Source: Undaria pinnatifida (taxonomy: Eukaryota; Sar; Phaeophyceae; Laminariales; Alariaceae). Taken from it: a stretch of 64,000 nt of DNA. The DNA is taken from assembly GCA_012845835.1 (NCBI GenBank), contig JABAKD010000014.1, forward strand, positions 2,410,501 to 2,474,500. The letters are read 5' to 3'. The position numbers and the translations under genes were made by a program. Position 1 is the first letter of the stretch; every line of letters begins with the position of its first letter. Below, piece by piece: positions 45,100 to 55,800 of this stretch. The notes beneath the pieces were generated by a model. It did not search any database. It was not told the DNA's origin and saw nothing but the letters and a program-made list of their open reading frames with translations.

Positions 45100-45881
45100 T
45101 TTGCTGCAGCGGCACATCAGTAGCAGTTGTCTACAGAGTTTTTCATAAGTATAATGTCATTGCATACTTGTAGTGAATAAGGGCACCTCACTATCTGCGT
45201 AGTCAATACGTCTCGTGGCACAGACAAAATCTACCAGGTACCGAGTATAAGGTTATTCCGCTCAAAAAACGGCGGCGGTGTAATTGCTTCCGTCCACTAC
45301 AGGAATCATTGTCACTGTGATCGTGATTTTATGTTCTAGAGTGAAGGTTCTGCATAGATCGGACTTTAATATTGTTCGAGAACTGACAAGAAAGCAGCTC
45401 CGAAACTGCCCGTGGGCTTCTCGAATACAATCAGCAATCTAGCCGTCGTCCTCGTAGGGTTCTACGTCGAGGAAACAAGGTGCAGCAACCCCTCCTGCTC
45501 ACTCTTCTCATCCATCCAGCATCTGAACTTATCACAGTTCATCGTCCTAAGCTTTTCTTTCCAAAAAGCAGCATCTTTTTTAAACGTCATCAACTCTTCA
45601 CATCCTCGACACAGCGTATCTGCTAGGTCGGTCTACCGACTACCAGCATCAGCCTTTGCAACTTACTGCAGAGTACCATTTGGGGGTATTCTAAACATAT
45701 ATTGTACAAACGCAAATATCCTATTGAGTCGTTCCTGCACTACATCTCAACACATGTTATCTCAGGAACTAGTGCAGCTCGATATTAAAACACGAAAATA
45801 ACAACATCCACAATTGCATGAAATATCGCCAGCAACGCAACCCCCCATTGACTTCTATACAAACTCCAGCCAAAGGGCGGG

Positions 45882-45912
<31 letters not shown>

Positions 45913-46030
45913 CGTTTAATCACCGAGAAGATATATGAGGCGGTTTGAAGTAAACGGGAGCGCGCCCAAGCTTTTCGTGAGAATGCCGACCTTTTGAAAG
46001 CCCGTTTCAAATTGCTTCACATCTACTACG
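45100..46030. other. No gene recognised; includes G33 tract
   Basis: An ORF at 45412-45801 has no recognisable motif. A run of 30 or more G (interrupted once) lies at 45880-45912. Part of the stretch could be the 3' LTR of copia 1 or the 3' end of copia 2. Confidence 0.4.
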
Positions 46031-46052
46031 TACGTTTTCCGCGACCAAGCAC

Positions 46053-46400
46053 CTAACATGGTGAATTTTTGCGTACGCGTGCTTCGTACGTCGAGTAATC
46101 AGTCGGTTCCATTGGTGCATGCGGCACCCATGTTATCCTCCAAAAAGTACTTATCATTTGGAGTAAGTGCCCAAGGCGAAGTTTCATCAAGCACGCTTTC
46201 GACAGTACCACATGTTCCCGTTCCAGAGCAGACGCAGCCACGTTCGTTCGCTTGACCGACTTCCAGTCTGCAGGCGCTCCTGCCAAGTAGACAACAGCTT
46301 CTGTCGTACAATATCCCTTGCCCGTATCACCAGCGCGGTCCGCGTCAACGTACGCAGTGAGTTCGTCTCCATTTTCAGTGTCTTGGGTGTAAATTAGTCC
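46053..46400 (-). pseudogene. Copia 2 RNase H fragment
   Basis: On the minus strand two frames encode ENGDELTAYVDADRAGDTGK-like sequence, then YLAGAPADWKSVKRTNVAAS and ALEREHVVLSKA. This is the copia RNase H pattern (YxDADxAGD, SWKS, S-EAEY). The EAEY glutamates are degraded to EREH and a frameshift separates the halves. Confidence 0.65.
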
Positions 46401-46652
46401 AGTCCAATCGAAATCTTACGTTTCAGGTACCTCGAAACTCTTTCCTTCTTGATCATTACTCTCGGACCTGGTGCGCGTTGGTATGCTTCTCGTAAGCACC
46501 AAACCTGCATGATGAGCAAGATCCGGCCTTGCACACCTGCTAAGACAATGGACAGGTCCGGTGTCAGAACTGATTAAGGTGGTGTCTTCCGTTGACAAAC
46601 TTCTTCCTCCTTAATCTGCACGGGCCCCTGTTCAGCAGGCTTTTCGTCGGCT

Positions 46653-47106
46653 GTGAGTTAGCCGTCCCGTGGGTTTCCGGTCGTCTTCGCGTACGTTTCC
46701 TGCGATGAAACAATGGTTTCTGCGTGCAAGTTTCGGTGTATTCCCGTACCAAGGAGGAACTTTGCGTCCCCGAGGTCCACCGTCTAGCACCTGTCCTTCA
46801 GTTTCTCAATCACCTTCAACACTCGCTCGTTGTCTGACCCGGACAGCGAAATGTCGTCAACATAGAGAAGAAGCAACGGGTGTGCGTTAGCCGTCCCGTG
46901 GGTTTCCGGTCGTCTTCGCGTACGTTTCCTGCGGTGAAACAATGGTTTCTGCGTGCAAGTTTCGGTGTATTCCCGTACCTAGGAGGAACTTTGCGTCCCC
47001 GAGGTCCACCGTCTAGCACCTCTCCTTCAGTTTCTCAATCACCTTCAACACTCGCTCGTTGTCTGACCCGGACAGCGAAATGTCGTCAACATAGAGAAGA
47101 AGCAAA
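46653..47106. repeat. 229-bp tandem duplication inside copia 2 RT
   Basis: Copies at 46653-46877 and 46882-47106 differ at only a few bases (for example GAGTTAGCC/GCGTTAGCC, CCAAGG/CCTAGG, CTGTCC/CTCTCC). Each carries the YVDDISLSGSDNERVLKVI segment, so the RT active-site box is present twice. As 229 is not a multiple of three, the reading frame shifts. Confidence 0.9.
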
Positions 47107-47324
47107 ACTGCTCCTCGCCCCACGTTGTAGACACACGGGTCCGCGGTGCCAGAGATAAAACTAATCTCCAGCAAGTACGTGTGCATACTGCACCACCAAC
47201 CACGGGGGGGAAGGCGTAAGCCGTACAGCCAAACTTTCAGTCGCCATTCTTGATTCGCTTGTTCCTCTTGGCACTCGAACCCTTTGGGAGGGATGGCGTA
47301 TATTTTCGAATCGTCATGCCTCAT
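47013..47324 (-). pseudogene. Copia 2 RT palm with YVDD box
   Basis: The minus frame reads MRHDDSKIYAIPPKGFECQ, WLYGLRLPPRGWW, SFISGTADPCVYNVG and LLLLYVDDISLSGSDNERVL. YVDD is the copia RT catalytic motif. This frame is intact over 103 codons, but the element is broken before and after. Confidence 0.75.
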
Positions 47325-47479
47325 CCTGGCCTGCTGGAAGATGGTCGTAACGTCGAGTTGCCTGAGGACAAGACTATTCTTGGCGGCGTTAGCAACCAGG
47401 ATAAGGACACACTCCTGAGATGCGATTGGTGCTGCTTTATCGATCCCAGTGTCAGCCTCGTGGCAGACCGTGCACTACC

Positions 47480-47790
47480 ACTCTAGACTTCTGTCGACAA
47501 GATAATCCGCCTTGATTGTCCTTCCACCTGTACGAAAACTTTGACGGGATTGTTTGAACGCCTTGGGGCGGGTGTACCCACTCGAATACATCATGTTCGA
47601 TTAGTGACACCTGAGCTCCTCTGTCATGCAAGCACGCCAGCCTGATTCATCGTTTCCGCTTACACCGCATCGTCGTAGGTTCGCGGGCCAAGCAGCATGC
47701 ACCCTATCTCGCCAGGATCTCCAGCTCCGATGCTTCCAACATCTTCTCCTGCTGGTAGCGCACGTTCGGTCTGCTCGTACGGCGCGTGTG
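47480..47790 (-). pseudogene. Copia 2 RT N-terminal fragment
   Basis: The minus strand encodes TYDDAVSGNDESGWRACMTE, the usual start of the copia RT domain (E-W--AM--E), then a frame-shifted segment with GVQTIPSKF-like sequence. It ends at the edge of the foldback element. Confidence 0.55.
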
Positions 47791-48029
47791 TTATCTCGCC
47801 TACGTTAATGCTGAGAGATCACTGCTGCGCCGCGTTACTGCCGGGCGATATACCTCGCTGTCCGTTGCTTTTGCGCAGAGGTGTCTGTTGTGCCGGCGGC
47901 GTAATCGTCTTTTCGCCAGATCATTTCGCCTTTGGATTTGTTTTGTTTTAGTGCTAGCTTCGGCCCACGGCACAAAAAAACAAACAAACACACACCGTGC
48001 TAGGGTCGGGAAACTCATGCCCTATACCT

Positions 48030-49440
48030 TTGGGCGGCCCACGCCACGGGTGCGGTCTCCTGCACTTCTTGTTTTTTGCGTGGAAGTTCATGAAATCTTC
48101 CGTAGAAGCTTCCACCGATTCCATGGAAGCTTCCATAGCTTCCATGAAAGCTTCCGTGGAAGCTTCAGTGAAAGCTTCCATGGAAGATATGGAAGCTCCA
48201 TGGAAAAAAAATCCCGGAAGCTTTCACGGAAGCTTTCGGGAATGCTTTCATGGAAGTAGCTTCCACGAAAGCTTTCACGGAAGCGTCCACGGGAGTAGTG
48301 GAACATGCCGCGGAAGTCACTTCCACGGAAGCTTTCACGAAAGCTTCCACGGAAGTACATCCACGGAAGCTTTCACGAAAGCTTCCACGGAAGTACCTCC
48401 ACGGAAGCTTCCACGGAAGCTTCCACGAAAGTACATCCACGGAAGCTTCCACGGCTTCGAAAGCTTCCACGAAAGAAATTCCACGGATTTTATGTTTTAG
48501 TTCCATTGAAACAAGCGGCAGCTTCCACAGAAGGTCGGAAGCTCAGCGGCTTCCACCAAAACTTCCACGAAAGCTTTTCGTGAAAGCCTTCGAAGCAGAT
48601 CCCGCAAAAAGGTCGAAACTACATCCGCGGAATTTTACATTATACTTCCACGGAAGCTTCTGCAGCTTCCACGGAATCTCAGCGGCTTCCACGACAGCTC
48701 CCACGGATTTATTTGTATTGGACACTACTGTGCCTCCAGTAGAGCTTACCACTTTTTTGGCAACATGGTTGACGCACACTGTATACGGGACGAAGGGGGT
48801 TTCACCGCACATTGCTTGTTGCGTTTCATTGGGTTAGGGTTAGGGTATATATAATTTAAAGAGTGTCAACCACATGCCGGAAGCTTTTACAGAGGCTTTC
48901 GTGGCAGTAATTTTCATCTACGCAAGCTACCGCGGAAGCTTCCATGGGAGTTATTTTGTTGAAGCTTCCGTAGAAGAAAACCAATATTTATTATTTCTAA
49001 TTTCTAATTTACTTCCACGGAAGCTTCCGTGAAAGCTTCTGTGGAAGCAAGTTTGCTTCCACGAAAGCATCCGTGAGAGTTTTTCGTGAAAGCTTCCGTG
49101 GAAGCAAATTTACTTCTACGAAAGCTTCCGTGAAAGCTTCCATGGAAGCAAATTTACTTCCACGAAAGCTTCCGTGAAAGCTTCCGTGAAAGCTTCCGTG
49201 GAAGCAAAATTACTTCCAAGAAAGCTTCCGTGGAAGTTTAATTCGAAGTAACTTCCGTGGAAGCTTCCACGAAAACCTTCCATGTTAGTTACTTCCACGG
49301 AAGCTTCCACGGACGCTTTCATGGAAGCTTCCATGGAAGCTTCCACAGCTTCCATGAAAGCTTCGATGGAAGCTTTCATTAACTTCCACCAAAAATGCAG
49401 ATAGTGCAGGTGGCCCCACGGGTGCTCTTCTCCCTAAACG
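48030..49440. mobile_element. Foldback element of GAAGCTTCCACG units
   Basis: Left arm (about 48066-48720) is CTTCCACGGAAG-type repeats. Right arm (about 48870-49390) is the same family in inverse orientation. The outer ends also match inversely (GTGCAGG, CCACGGGTG and AACTTCCAC at both ends). The 12-bp unit is itself nearly palindromic around AAGCTT. All frames stay open, so the arms yield SFHGSFHES-like, EASTEAF-like or KLPRKLP-like ORFs that are repeat products. The centre carries GGGTTAGGGTTAGGG at 48831-48846. It lies between two segments of copia 2. Confidence 0.75.
48829..48846. repeat. TTAGGG telomere-like repeat in foldback centre
   Basis: GGGTTAGGGTTAGGG is followed by TATATATAA, within the spacer between the foldback arms. 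Confidence 0.7.
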
Positions 49441-49444
49441 GTAC

Positions 49445-49765
49445 GTCGGATGAGTTGAATACTGCATACGGACCGTGTAGATTTCAGAGCCGTTTGTCAT
49501 GTTCTTGGTGTTGTACTCTACCCAATGCATTTTCTTATCGATTTCGGGGCTATTTTTCCGTGTCTCTGGCATATCTCGACGTGCTTAAATGCCAACGCCC
49601 CCCCCTCATGCGTGTGCTTCATACTACCATGTGGTTCACTCTCCCATACCTCTAGAGGAGCCTTGCCTCCCAGGACATCCGTTCGTGTGTGATTCCTAAT
49701 GTACACCGAAGCTTCACGCGCTTCACGCCACAATATCTCAGGGACGTGGGGAGCTCCAAGAAGTA
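49445..49765 (-). pseudogene. Copia 2 integrase C-terminal fragment
   Basis: Minus-strand ILWREAREASVYIRNHTRTD, LGGKAPLEVWESEPHG and GALAFKHVE match the copia integrase C-terminal region. KCIG and, in another frame, EYNTKNMTNGSEIYTVR follow. It is truncated at about 49766 by gypsy E1 and at about 49445 by the foldback element. Confidence 0.7.
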
Positions 49766-49775
49766 GGCTGCGCGG

Positions 49776-50035
49776 AATACCAATTGTATCGATTTACACG
49801 CTGGTACCAGCTCCGAGGACTTCTCCTCGTAGGCTCGGAGTGCGTGTGGCGACAAGGACACAGTTTGATAATTATCACCTGGGGTATTAAGTACCAAGCC
49901 ATCGGCTATAGACCTTCCCGTCCATCTCTCTCGAGCTAAGTAGAAACGCGAACAGCGAAAAGTGGAACTCTTTGACAAATTGTATCCACCATGTTATGTA
50001 CGGTAAAATGCCCACTGATACGACTACAGCGTTAC
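49776..50035 (-). repeat. 3' LTR of gypsy E1
   Basis: About 260 bp in direct orientation with 53035-53309. Shared blocks are CCGAGGACTTCTCCTCGTAGG, in interrupted form, AGAAACGCGAACAGCGAA and TGACAAATTGTATCCA. The LTRs are clearly diverged, so the insertion is old. Confidence 0.7.
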
Positions 50036-50488
50036 GGCACCCTCCAAAAGCCCACCTCAGGCTACCAACCACAAGTTGGCTGAGACCGAGTAGCTTTGAT
50101 CGACATCGTTGTCCGTATGTTGGACAATTATCAAGTTCAACCAATCGTGGTCAGTTTCATCGCAACCTAAGATCTACCACGTCTACCGAAGGAGAACAAT
50201 GATTGTTCAGCAGCCGAGTCATCACCAATGCACTTGAAGCAAACCACACACCGCGCGTAACACCTCAAATTCTACGGGATGTGTACTCCAATACAGTAGC
50301 CACCCGTAAGACGGAAGAATCAACCCTGGACAGGCTCTATCCACACACAGCCTCGGGAATGAGCCGCCAGCTGTGGATACGCCAGGCACGCTCAGCACTC
50401 TACGCAGAACCTTCAGCCAGAATAACTAGAATCTATAAAGAAAAAAAGAAAATCAGCAACTCAAAGTCCCTCACAAAACACAAAATGA

Positions 50489-50700
50489 TCACAAACGCAG
50501 CCCATGTCGCCGCACACGTGCTCGCTTCTGCTTCACCTTTAGCCGCAGTGCCTTGGGCTCTTTTCGCAGCACGGTCGGCGCGTCATGGAACATGCGCAAC
50601 ACCGGCTCCCAGGTGCTCTCCGTCTCCTCCTGTCCTTCCCAGGTCACCTCCACGCCGATCTTTGTCACCACCGAGCGCCCCGCAGTCGCGGCAATATTCT
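50489..50700 (-). pseudogene. Gypsy E1 chromodomain-like C-terminus
   Basis: Minus-strand VVTKIGVEVTWEGQEETEST, WEPVLRMFHDAPTVLRKE. A Val-x-Trp-x-Gly ... Ser-Thr-Trp-Glu-Pro pattern is the core of a chromodomain, as found at the end of pol in chromoviral gypsy elements. It is joined to the upstream pol linker across the deletion in a shifted frame. Confidence 0.6.
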
Positions 50701-51140
50701 GCCGCTTTTCGCGGTAGGCGATTACGTTCTGGTGGGGGCTTCGCCGGCACCGCCTTTTTAACTGGCCGAAGCCGCAACGTGATAGACTCCACGCGCGCAT
50801 ATGGGTTGCCCAGCAACGCCCGACGGAAGACGTCAAAGTATGTGCGAAAAACGATATCGCGCAGCATCTTGGCACATTCCGGTGGTAAGCCGTGGTCAAC
50901 AGCGTCGTCGATCGCCGTCTCCAACGCACCCATATGCATCTCCACGTCGGAATTCTGGAACATCATAGTGGTTGAGACAGCAGCGTCAGTGTGAGGTCAT
51001 TGTCCACGTCACCTGGCGCGTCGCCGCCCAGCCGAACGCTGTGACCGCCATCGCCGCCCGCAACACAGCGCCAGCGTTGGGCTTGCCTACAGCACGAGCT
51101 GTAAACTCCATCCCAAGGCCGTCCTGACGCCCGTGTGCCT

Positions 51141-51896
51141 TCAGTACCAATGCCTTGAGCTGCGCCATGACGTCGATGCCGAGTTTCTCTCGCAGCGTCT
51201 TCTTCCCGATAATAACCACATCGCCTCCCCCAGGGAGCACAATGAACGGCATGGTAAACCGGAGGGTCCCCATGGATCTTCGATCGTTAAATGGGGCGGA
51301 CACGATTGAGTACATTCCTGGCCCAACGACGTCACTACACGCGCATGTCCAACAAATTCCTGCGTTAACGCGGTTTGCGTCATCTCCAGCTGTCCCCGCA
51401 GGGGCTCTAGCAGCTCCCCCGACATTGCTGTAATCCCTGAACCAGAATCCATGAGCACTTTGGCCTCAGCAGCCGCGGAAGCACACGGAACCGCAAGACG
51501 CCCCGTGACATGCTGCGTCAGCGCCTCCAAATGTGGTTCGGTGTCCACCGTATGCACACTCGCATCACCACAAGGACTGCAAGACCGAGGCATGCGCGTA
51601 CGGAATGGTGCTGGAACCCTCACGCCACTGCTGCGACGCGGGCGACGGCGGGTGCACCGGAACGGAGTGAAGGACTGGTGCTGCTGCGGCCCAGCGCTTT
51701 GGGGAACATGGCGTTGCAACGCGTCGGTGAACCCGGTATCCACTGGCACCACCTTCTCCCGCGGCGCGCGAATGTACACGTAGTCATCATCATGCCACGT
51801 AGACTCTTCAGGTGCAGATGGTTTGGTCTCCGTAACCACCGCGTTTGAATCGGTCTTGTACCCACTAGCTGGACGGGGGGTAGACGGGGTGACCAT
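51141..51896 (-). pseudogene. Gypsy E1 protease region
   Basis: A 251-codon minus frame contains AEAKVLMDSGSGITAMSGEL, where Asp-Ser-Gly is the retropepsin active-site triad, and TALTQEFVGHARVVTSLGQE downstream. The N-terminal part (PREKVVPVDTGFTDALQRHV) aligns with E2. It is frame-shifted before RVTIGKKTLREKLGIDVMAQ, which lies in another frame (51315-50986). Confidence 0.65.
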
Positions 51897-51920
51897 CCCG
51901 GTAATCCTGCTTCGGGTATG

Positions 51921-52870
51921 CTAATTAAGCGGAACCGCTTGTAGACTGCTGCTGCTTGAGGGTCTGGCCGTGGCTCTGGCCATGAACGCCTTTCCCCGCC
52001 TCACCCTGCTGGCTTTGGGGCAACGCAACTGTTTGTAACCTTGCATGCCACGCCCACAACACTCGTTGTTGTCGTACCTACAGCTATCATACATACCAGC
52101 GGCCTTGGAACTCTCGCGTGGCTCGTGCTCGTCATGACCTCTTCCCTGCGGCTTGGTCCCCGCAGAAGCCACCGACCTAGCATCACGCCGCTTTAGCTTT
52201 TGCCGGCGTGAAGCATCGTTGGCTTCCATTACAGCTTGGCCCCGTTTCTGCTTGGCCACTATGTTGAACAGTGCGTCAGGATCATGCATTGCAAGATCGA
52301 ATCGAATCTTCTTTTCCACCTTGCGGCGAAACCCGAGCAGATCGATTATCGCTGCTATTGCCTTAACCAACACCTTGCCACGCTTTAGCGCGAATTGCCG
52401 ATCGTCGGGCTTCACCACCTGCGTGAGCCCGCTGTCAGCAAGGTATTTCCGCAGGGCGTGCTTTAGTATGAACACCCTTCTGTCTACCGTCCATATTCGG
52501 CACACGCAATATCTGGCGACAAAACTCCTCATCATTCGTCTGCTTCACACCAACCCCAGTAAACGCTTCGAGCCCTTATATTAGCACCTGCTCGGAGAGA
52601 TCAACCCCGGGCTTGCCATCGTAGAACTCATCAGTCACCATCATGTGGGTTGCCGAATGTACCAGCTCTTGCCTTCTCGAGCACCCGGTCTCCTCCATCT
52701 TGGTTTGGGATATGCATCTGCTGCTCGTACTTCCAGCAGGAAAAAAGAGATTCGCGCAAATCTTCGAAGATAATGACAACATCATCGCTCAACCTAGACG
52801 TTCTGTCTCCCCCGATCCTCACCTTACGCCTGGCTTCAGCCGACCACCAGCTCGACCTCCACCTCTAGTT
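51921..52870 (-). pseudogene. Gypsy E1 gag with degraded zinc knuckle
   Basis: Minus-strand frames encode FEDLRESLFSCWKYEQQMHI, LVHSATHMMVTDEFYDG (N-part), RRVFILKHALRKYLADSGLT, VVKPDDRQFALKRGKVLVKA and DALFNIVAKQKRGQAVME. The knuckle reads YDNNECCGRGMQGYKQLRCP, where E2 keeps CFVCANQGHKQWDC, so two of the four metal ligands are lost. At least one frameshift divides the gag. Confidence 0.65.
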
Positions 52871-53034
52871 ACCCCTTTTTGCTTGACGGACTCCGCCAGC
52901 GCCCCGCGCTCGCGGTCCTCGTGCTGCTGCAGGATCGCCCGTTACTTTGGGCTGGTGTCCGACGCCCAACAACAAGCAAAGCATTGATTTCCTGCCTCCG
53001 AAAAGCAAATAGGTTACGTTTGGGAATAAAAATA

Positions 53035-53309
53035 ACATACCCAATTATATTGAGTTGTACCGACTGGCGACCGCGGGTCCGGTGGTATCGGCTCCGAGGG
53101 CTTGTCCTCGTAGGCTTGGAGTACGTTTGTCCATAACGCAGTCGTTCGTTCGTTATTACATGGGGACGTCCCATGTCATCGGCGATGGACCTTCCCGTCT
53201 CTTGAACTAGAAACGCGAACAGCGAAGTTAGTGAAGCTCTTTGACTAATTGTGTCCAACTATTCATAGACGTACGGTGAAATTCCCGACGATACGGCCCC
53301 AGCGGTACA
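53035..53309 (-). repeat. 5' LTR of gypsy E1
   Basis: On the minus strand it starts TGTACCGCTGGGGCCGTATC and ends near ATTGGGTATG. It matches the 3' LTR in direct orientation and the E2 LTR in inverse orientation. Confidence 0.7.
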
Positions 53310-53452
53310 CAATGATGGTACCAAAACCGCGCTCTGCGATAGAATTTGCTTGAGGGGTGTACAGTGCGTTGGTCTCGATCAGGATTCTAAGTGACGCTGC
53401 CAGCGGTTAAACCCTTCCCTTCACCCCCCCCAGCACATCTAATCTTGTCAAT

Positions 53453-53743
53453 TGTACCGCTGTGGTCGTATCATTGAGCATTTTACCGTACATACAATTC
53501 ATTGATCTGTTTTGTCAGGGAGTTCAATTGTCACTATTGGCGTTTCTCGTGAGCTCTTGAGATCTTGAGATACAAACAGGAAGATCCATGGTCCATGGCG
53601 TGGCACTTCCCCGTGTGATAACGAACGAACTATTGCATCATGGACAAACGCACTCCGAGCCTACGAGGGGAAGTCCTCGGAGCGAATACCACCGGGTCCG
53701 CGCTCGCGCGAGTTGGTACGATTCAATTTAATTGGGTACGTTC
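53453..53743 (+). repeat. 5' LTR of gypsy E2
   Basis: It starts TGTACCGCTGTGGTCGTATC, contains CTCCGAGCCTACGAGGGGAA and AATACCACCGGGTCCGCG, and ends near AATTGGGTACG. It is an inverse match to 53035-53309. Confidence 0.65.
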
Positions 53744-53749
53744 TGCTTA

Positions 53750-54900
53750 CTGGCGAAAACGTGACCAATTTGCTTTTCGGAGGCCGGAAAGCGGTGTTTT
53801 GCGTGCTGGTGTGGGACACCAGCCGAAAGCAATGGAAGGCCCTACAGCAGCAAGAGGAGTGCGAGCGCAGGGCGCTGGCGGAGTCCATTCTGCAATTTGG
53901 GGCAACCCGAGAGGTGGCGGTCGAGCCGGCGGCCGGCTGAAGCCAGAAGTCAAGGTGACGATAGGAGGAGACAGGCCACCTGGGTTGGGCGGTGATGTTG
54001 TTACCTTCGAAGACATGCGCAGATTTATTGTTGCTTACTCGGAGTACGAGCAGCAGATGCATATCACAAACCAAGGTGGAGGAGATCGGGTGCTCGCAGG
54101 GAGGCGAGAGCTGGTAGATTCGACGACCCAAATGATGGTGGCTGATGAGTTCCACGATGGCATGCGCTGGGTCCACCTCTCGGAGGAGGAGCTAATGCAA
54201 GGGCTCAAAAGGTTTGCTGGCGTTGATATGCAGCAGACGCGTGATGAGGGTTTTTGCCGTCAGATATTCCGTGTGCTGAAGATGGATGCGAGCGTGCCGG
54301 TAGGTAGCAGGGTGCTCATGCAAAAAACGTGCCCTGCGGAAATACCTTGCTGACAGCGGGCTCACCGAGGTGGTGAGGCCCGACGGTCGGCAGTACACGC
54401 GAAAAGCATGGCAAGGTGCTGGTTGAGGAAATAGCGGCGGGAATCGAGTCACTCGACTTCCGCCGCAAGGTGGGGAACAATATTCGTTTTGATCGCATGA
54501 CCCTGACACGTTGTTCAACATTATTGCCAGGCAGCAAGGGGACCAAGCCGTAATTGGGGCCAATGATGGTGAACGTCGGCAAACAGCAAAGCGGCGTGGC
54601 GCTAGGTCGATGGCTGCTGCGGGGACCAAGCCGCAGGGAAGAGCTGCTGACGAACACGACTCACGCGAGAATGCCAAGGCTGCTGGTGTAAAAGCAGAGT
54701 GCAATCGTCGGTACGACAACAACGAGTGTTTCGTATGCGCCAACCAGGGACACAAGCAGTGGGACTGCCACCAAAGCCAGCAGGGTAAGGTGGGGAAAGG
54801 AATCCATGGCCAGAGCCACGGCCAGACCGCTATACAGCAGCAGCAGTCCACAAGCGGTCCCGATCAGCATACCCAGAGCAAGACAACCGGGATGGCCCCT
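53750..54900 (+). pseudogene. Gypsy E2 gag with intact zinc knuckle
   Basis: Frames at 53713-53940, 53640-54353 and 54511-54900 together encode VWDTSRKQWKALQQQEECER, GDVVTFEDMRRFIVAYSEYE, QQMHITNQGGGDRVL, ADEFHDGMRWVHLSEEELM and FRVLKMDASVPVGSRVL. A knuckle NNECFVCANQGHKQWDCHQS then follows (CX2CX4HX4C, complete). At least two frameshifts (near 53940 and 54350) break it. Gag packages element RNA, and the knuckle binds nucleic acid. Confidence 0.7.
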
Positions 54901-54941
54901 GCGTCGCTCGAGCTAGTGCGTACAAGACCGCCTCAAAAGCG

Positions 54942-55510
54942 GTGGTTACGGAGACCGAACCTGCTGTGCCTGAGCTATCTACGCAGAATGATGACGACTA
55001 CGTGTACCTTCGCGTGCCGCGGGAAAGGATGGCGCCAGTGGGTTATGGGCTCACCGAGACGGTGCAGTACCAGGTGTCCCAGAGCGCTGGGCCACAGAAT
55101 GCAGCGCCAGTTTTTCACTCCATTCCGGTGCAGCTGCCAGCACCCGCGTCGCAGCAGTCGAATGGTGATTCCAGCACAATTTCATACGCACGTGTCTCGG
55201 TCTTACAGCCGGGTGGAAGTGGTGATACGAGCGTGGATACGGTGGAGACCGAACCGCATGGAGGCCCTGACGCAGCATGTCGCAGGGCGTCTCGCGGTTC
55301 CCGGCGCTTCTGCGGCTACTGAGATTAAGCTGCTGATGGATTCTGGTTCAGGCATTACAGCTATGTCGGAGGAGCTGGTAGAGGCCCTGCCGGGACAGCC
55401 GTGGACGACTCAAACCGCGTTAACGCAGGTGTTTGTTGGGCATGCGCGTGTGGTGACGTCGTTGGACCAGGAGTGTGACAGTGAGACGCAACCTTGTCCG
55501 CTCCACTAAA
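54942..55510 (+). pseudogene. Gypsy E2 protease region
   Basis: TEIKLLMDSGSGITAMSEEL has the Asp-Ser-Gly retropepsin triad in the long frame 54511-55509. The spacer before it (DDYVYLRVPRERMAPVGYGL) lies in the other frame (54942-55322), so a frameshift separates the two. TALTQVFVGHARVVTSLDQE follows the active site. Confidence 0.65.
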
Positions 55511-55800
55511 AAATCGAAGCACCATGAGGACCAGTCCGGTTTACTATGCCGTTTATCGTGCGCCCAGGGGGAGGCGATGTGGTTTTCATCAGGCAGAAAA
55601 CGCTGGGAGAGAAACTCGGCATCGACGTCATGGCGCAGCTCAAGGCATCCTGTACTGAAGGCACACGGGTGTCAAGATGACGCTGGGATGGAGTTTACAG
55701 CTCTTGTTGTGGACGAGCCTAACTCTGGTGCTGTGTTGCGGACGGCGATGGCTGTCACGGTATTCGGCTGTCACGGCTGGGTGGCGACGCGTCAGGTGAC

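Larger units (their letters stand above)
46040..49765 (-). mobile_element. Copia element 2 (minus), split by a foldback element
   Basis: Minus-strand order: integrase C-terminus (49765-49445), foldback insertion (about 49440-48030), RT start (47790-47480), RT with YVDD (47324-47013), a 229-bp tandem duplication (46653-47106), RNase H (46400-46053). The integrase piece contains EASVYIRNHTRTDVLGGKAP, HEGGALAFKHVE and KCIG. The RT start contains TYDDAVSGNDESGWRACMTE. The gypsy element E1 begins immediately 5' of the integrase piece, at about 49776, so upstream parts are gone. It has many frame changes and is distinct from copia 1. Confidence 0.75.
49776..53309 (-). mobile_element. Gypsy element E1 (minus), internally deleted
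   Basis: Direct repeats at 49776-50035 and about 53035-53309 are its LTRs. Each contains CTCCGAG-CCTACGAGG and GAAACGCGAACAGCGAA and starts TGTAmCGCTG on the minus strand. Between them, on the minus strand, lie gag (52870-51921), protease (51896-51141), a pol linker (50966-50620) and a chromodomain-like tail (50700-50489). RT, RNase H and the integrase core are missing. Comparison with E2 shows the deletion just after RVESITLRLRPVKKAVPAKP. It is therefore a non-autonomous derivative. Confidence 0.75.

Noticed and set aside
47997-48837. ORFs of 167-195 codons with SFHGSFHES or EASTEAF repeats
   Set aside because: They arise from the 12-bp foldback unit, with several frames and both strands open, so they are not evidence of a protein.
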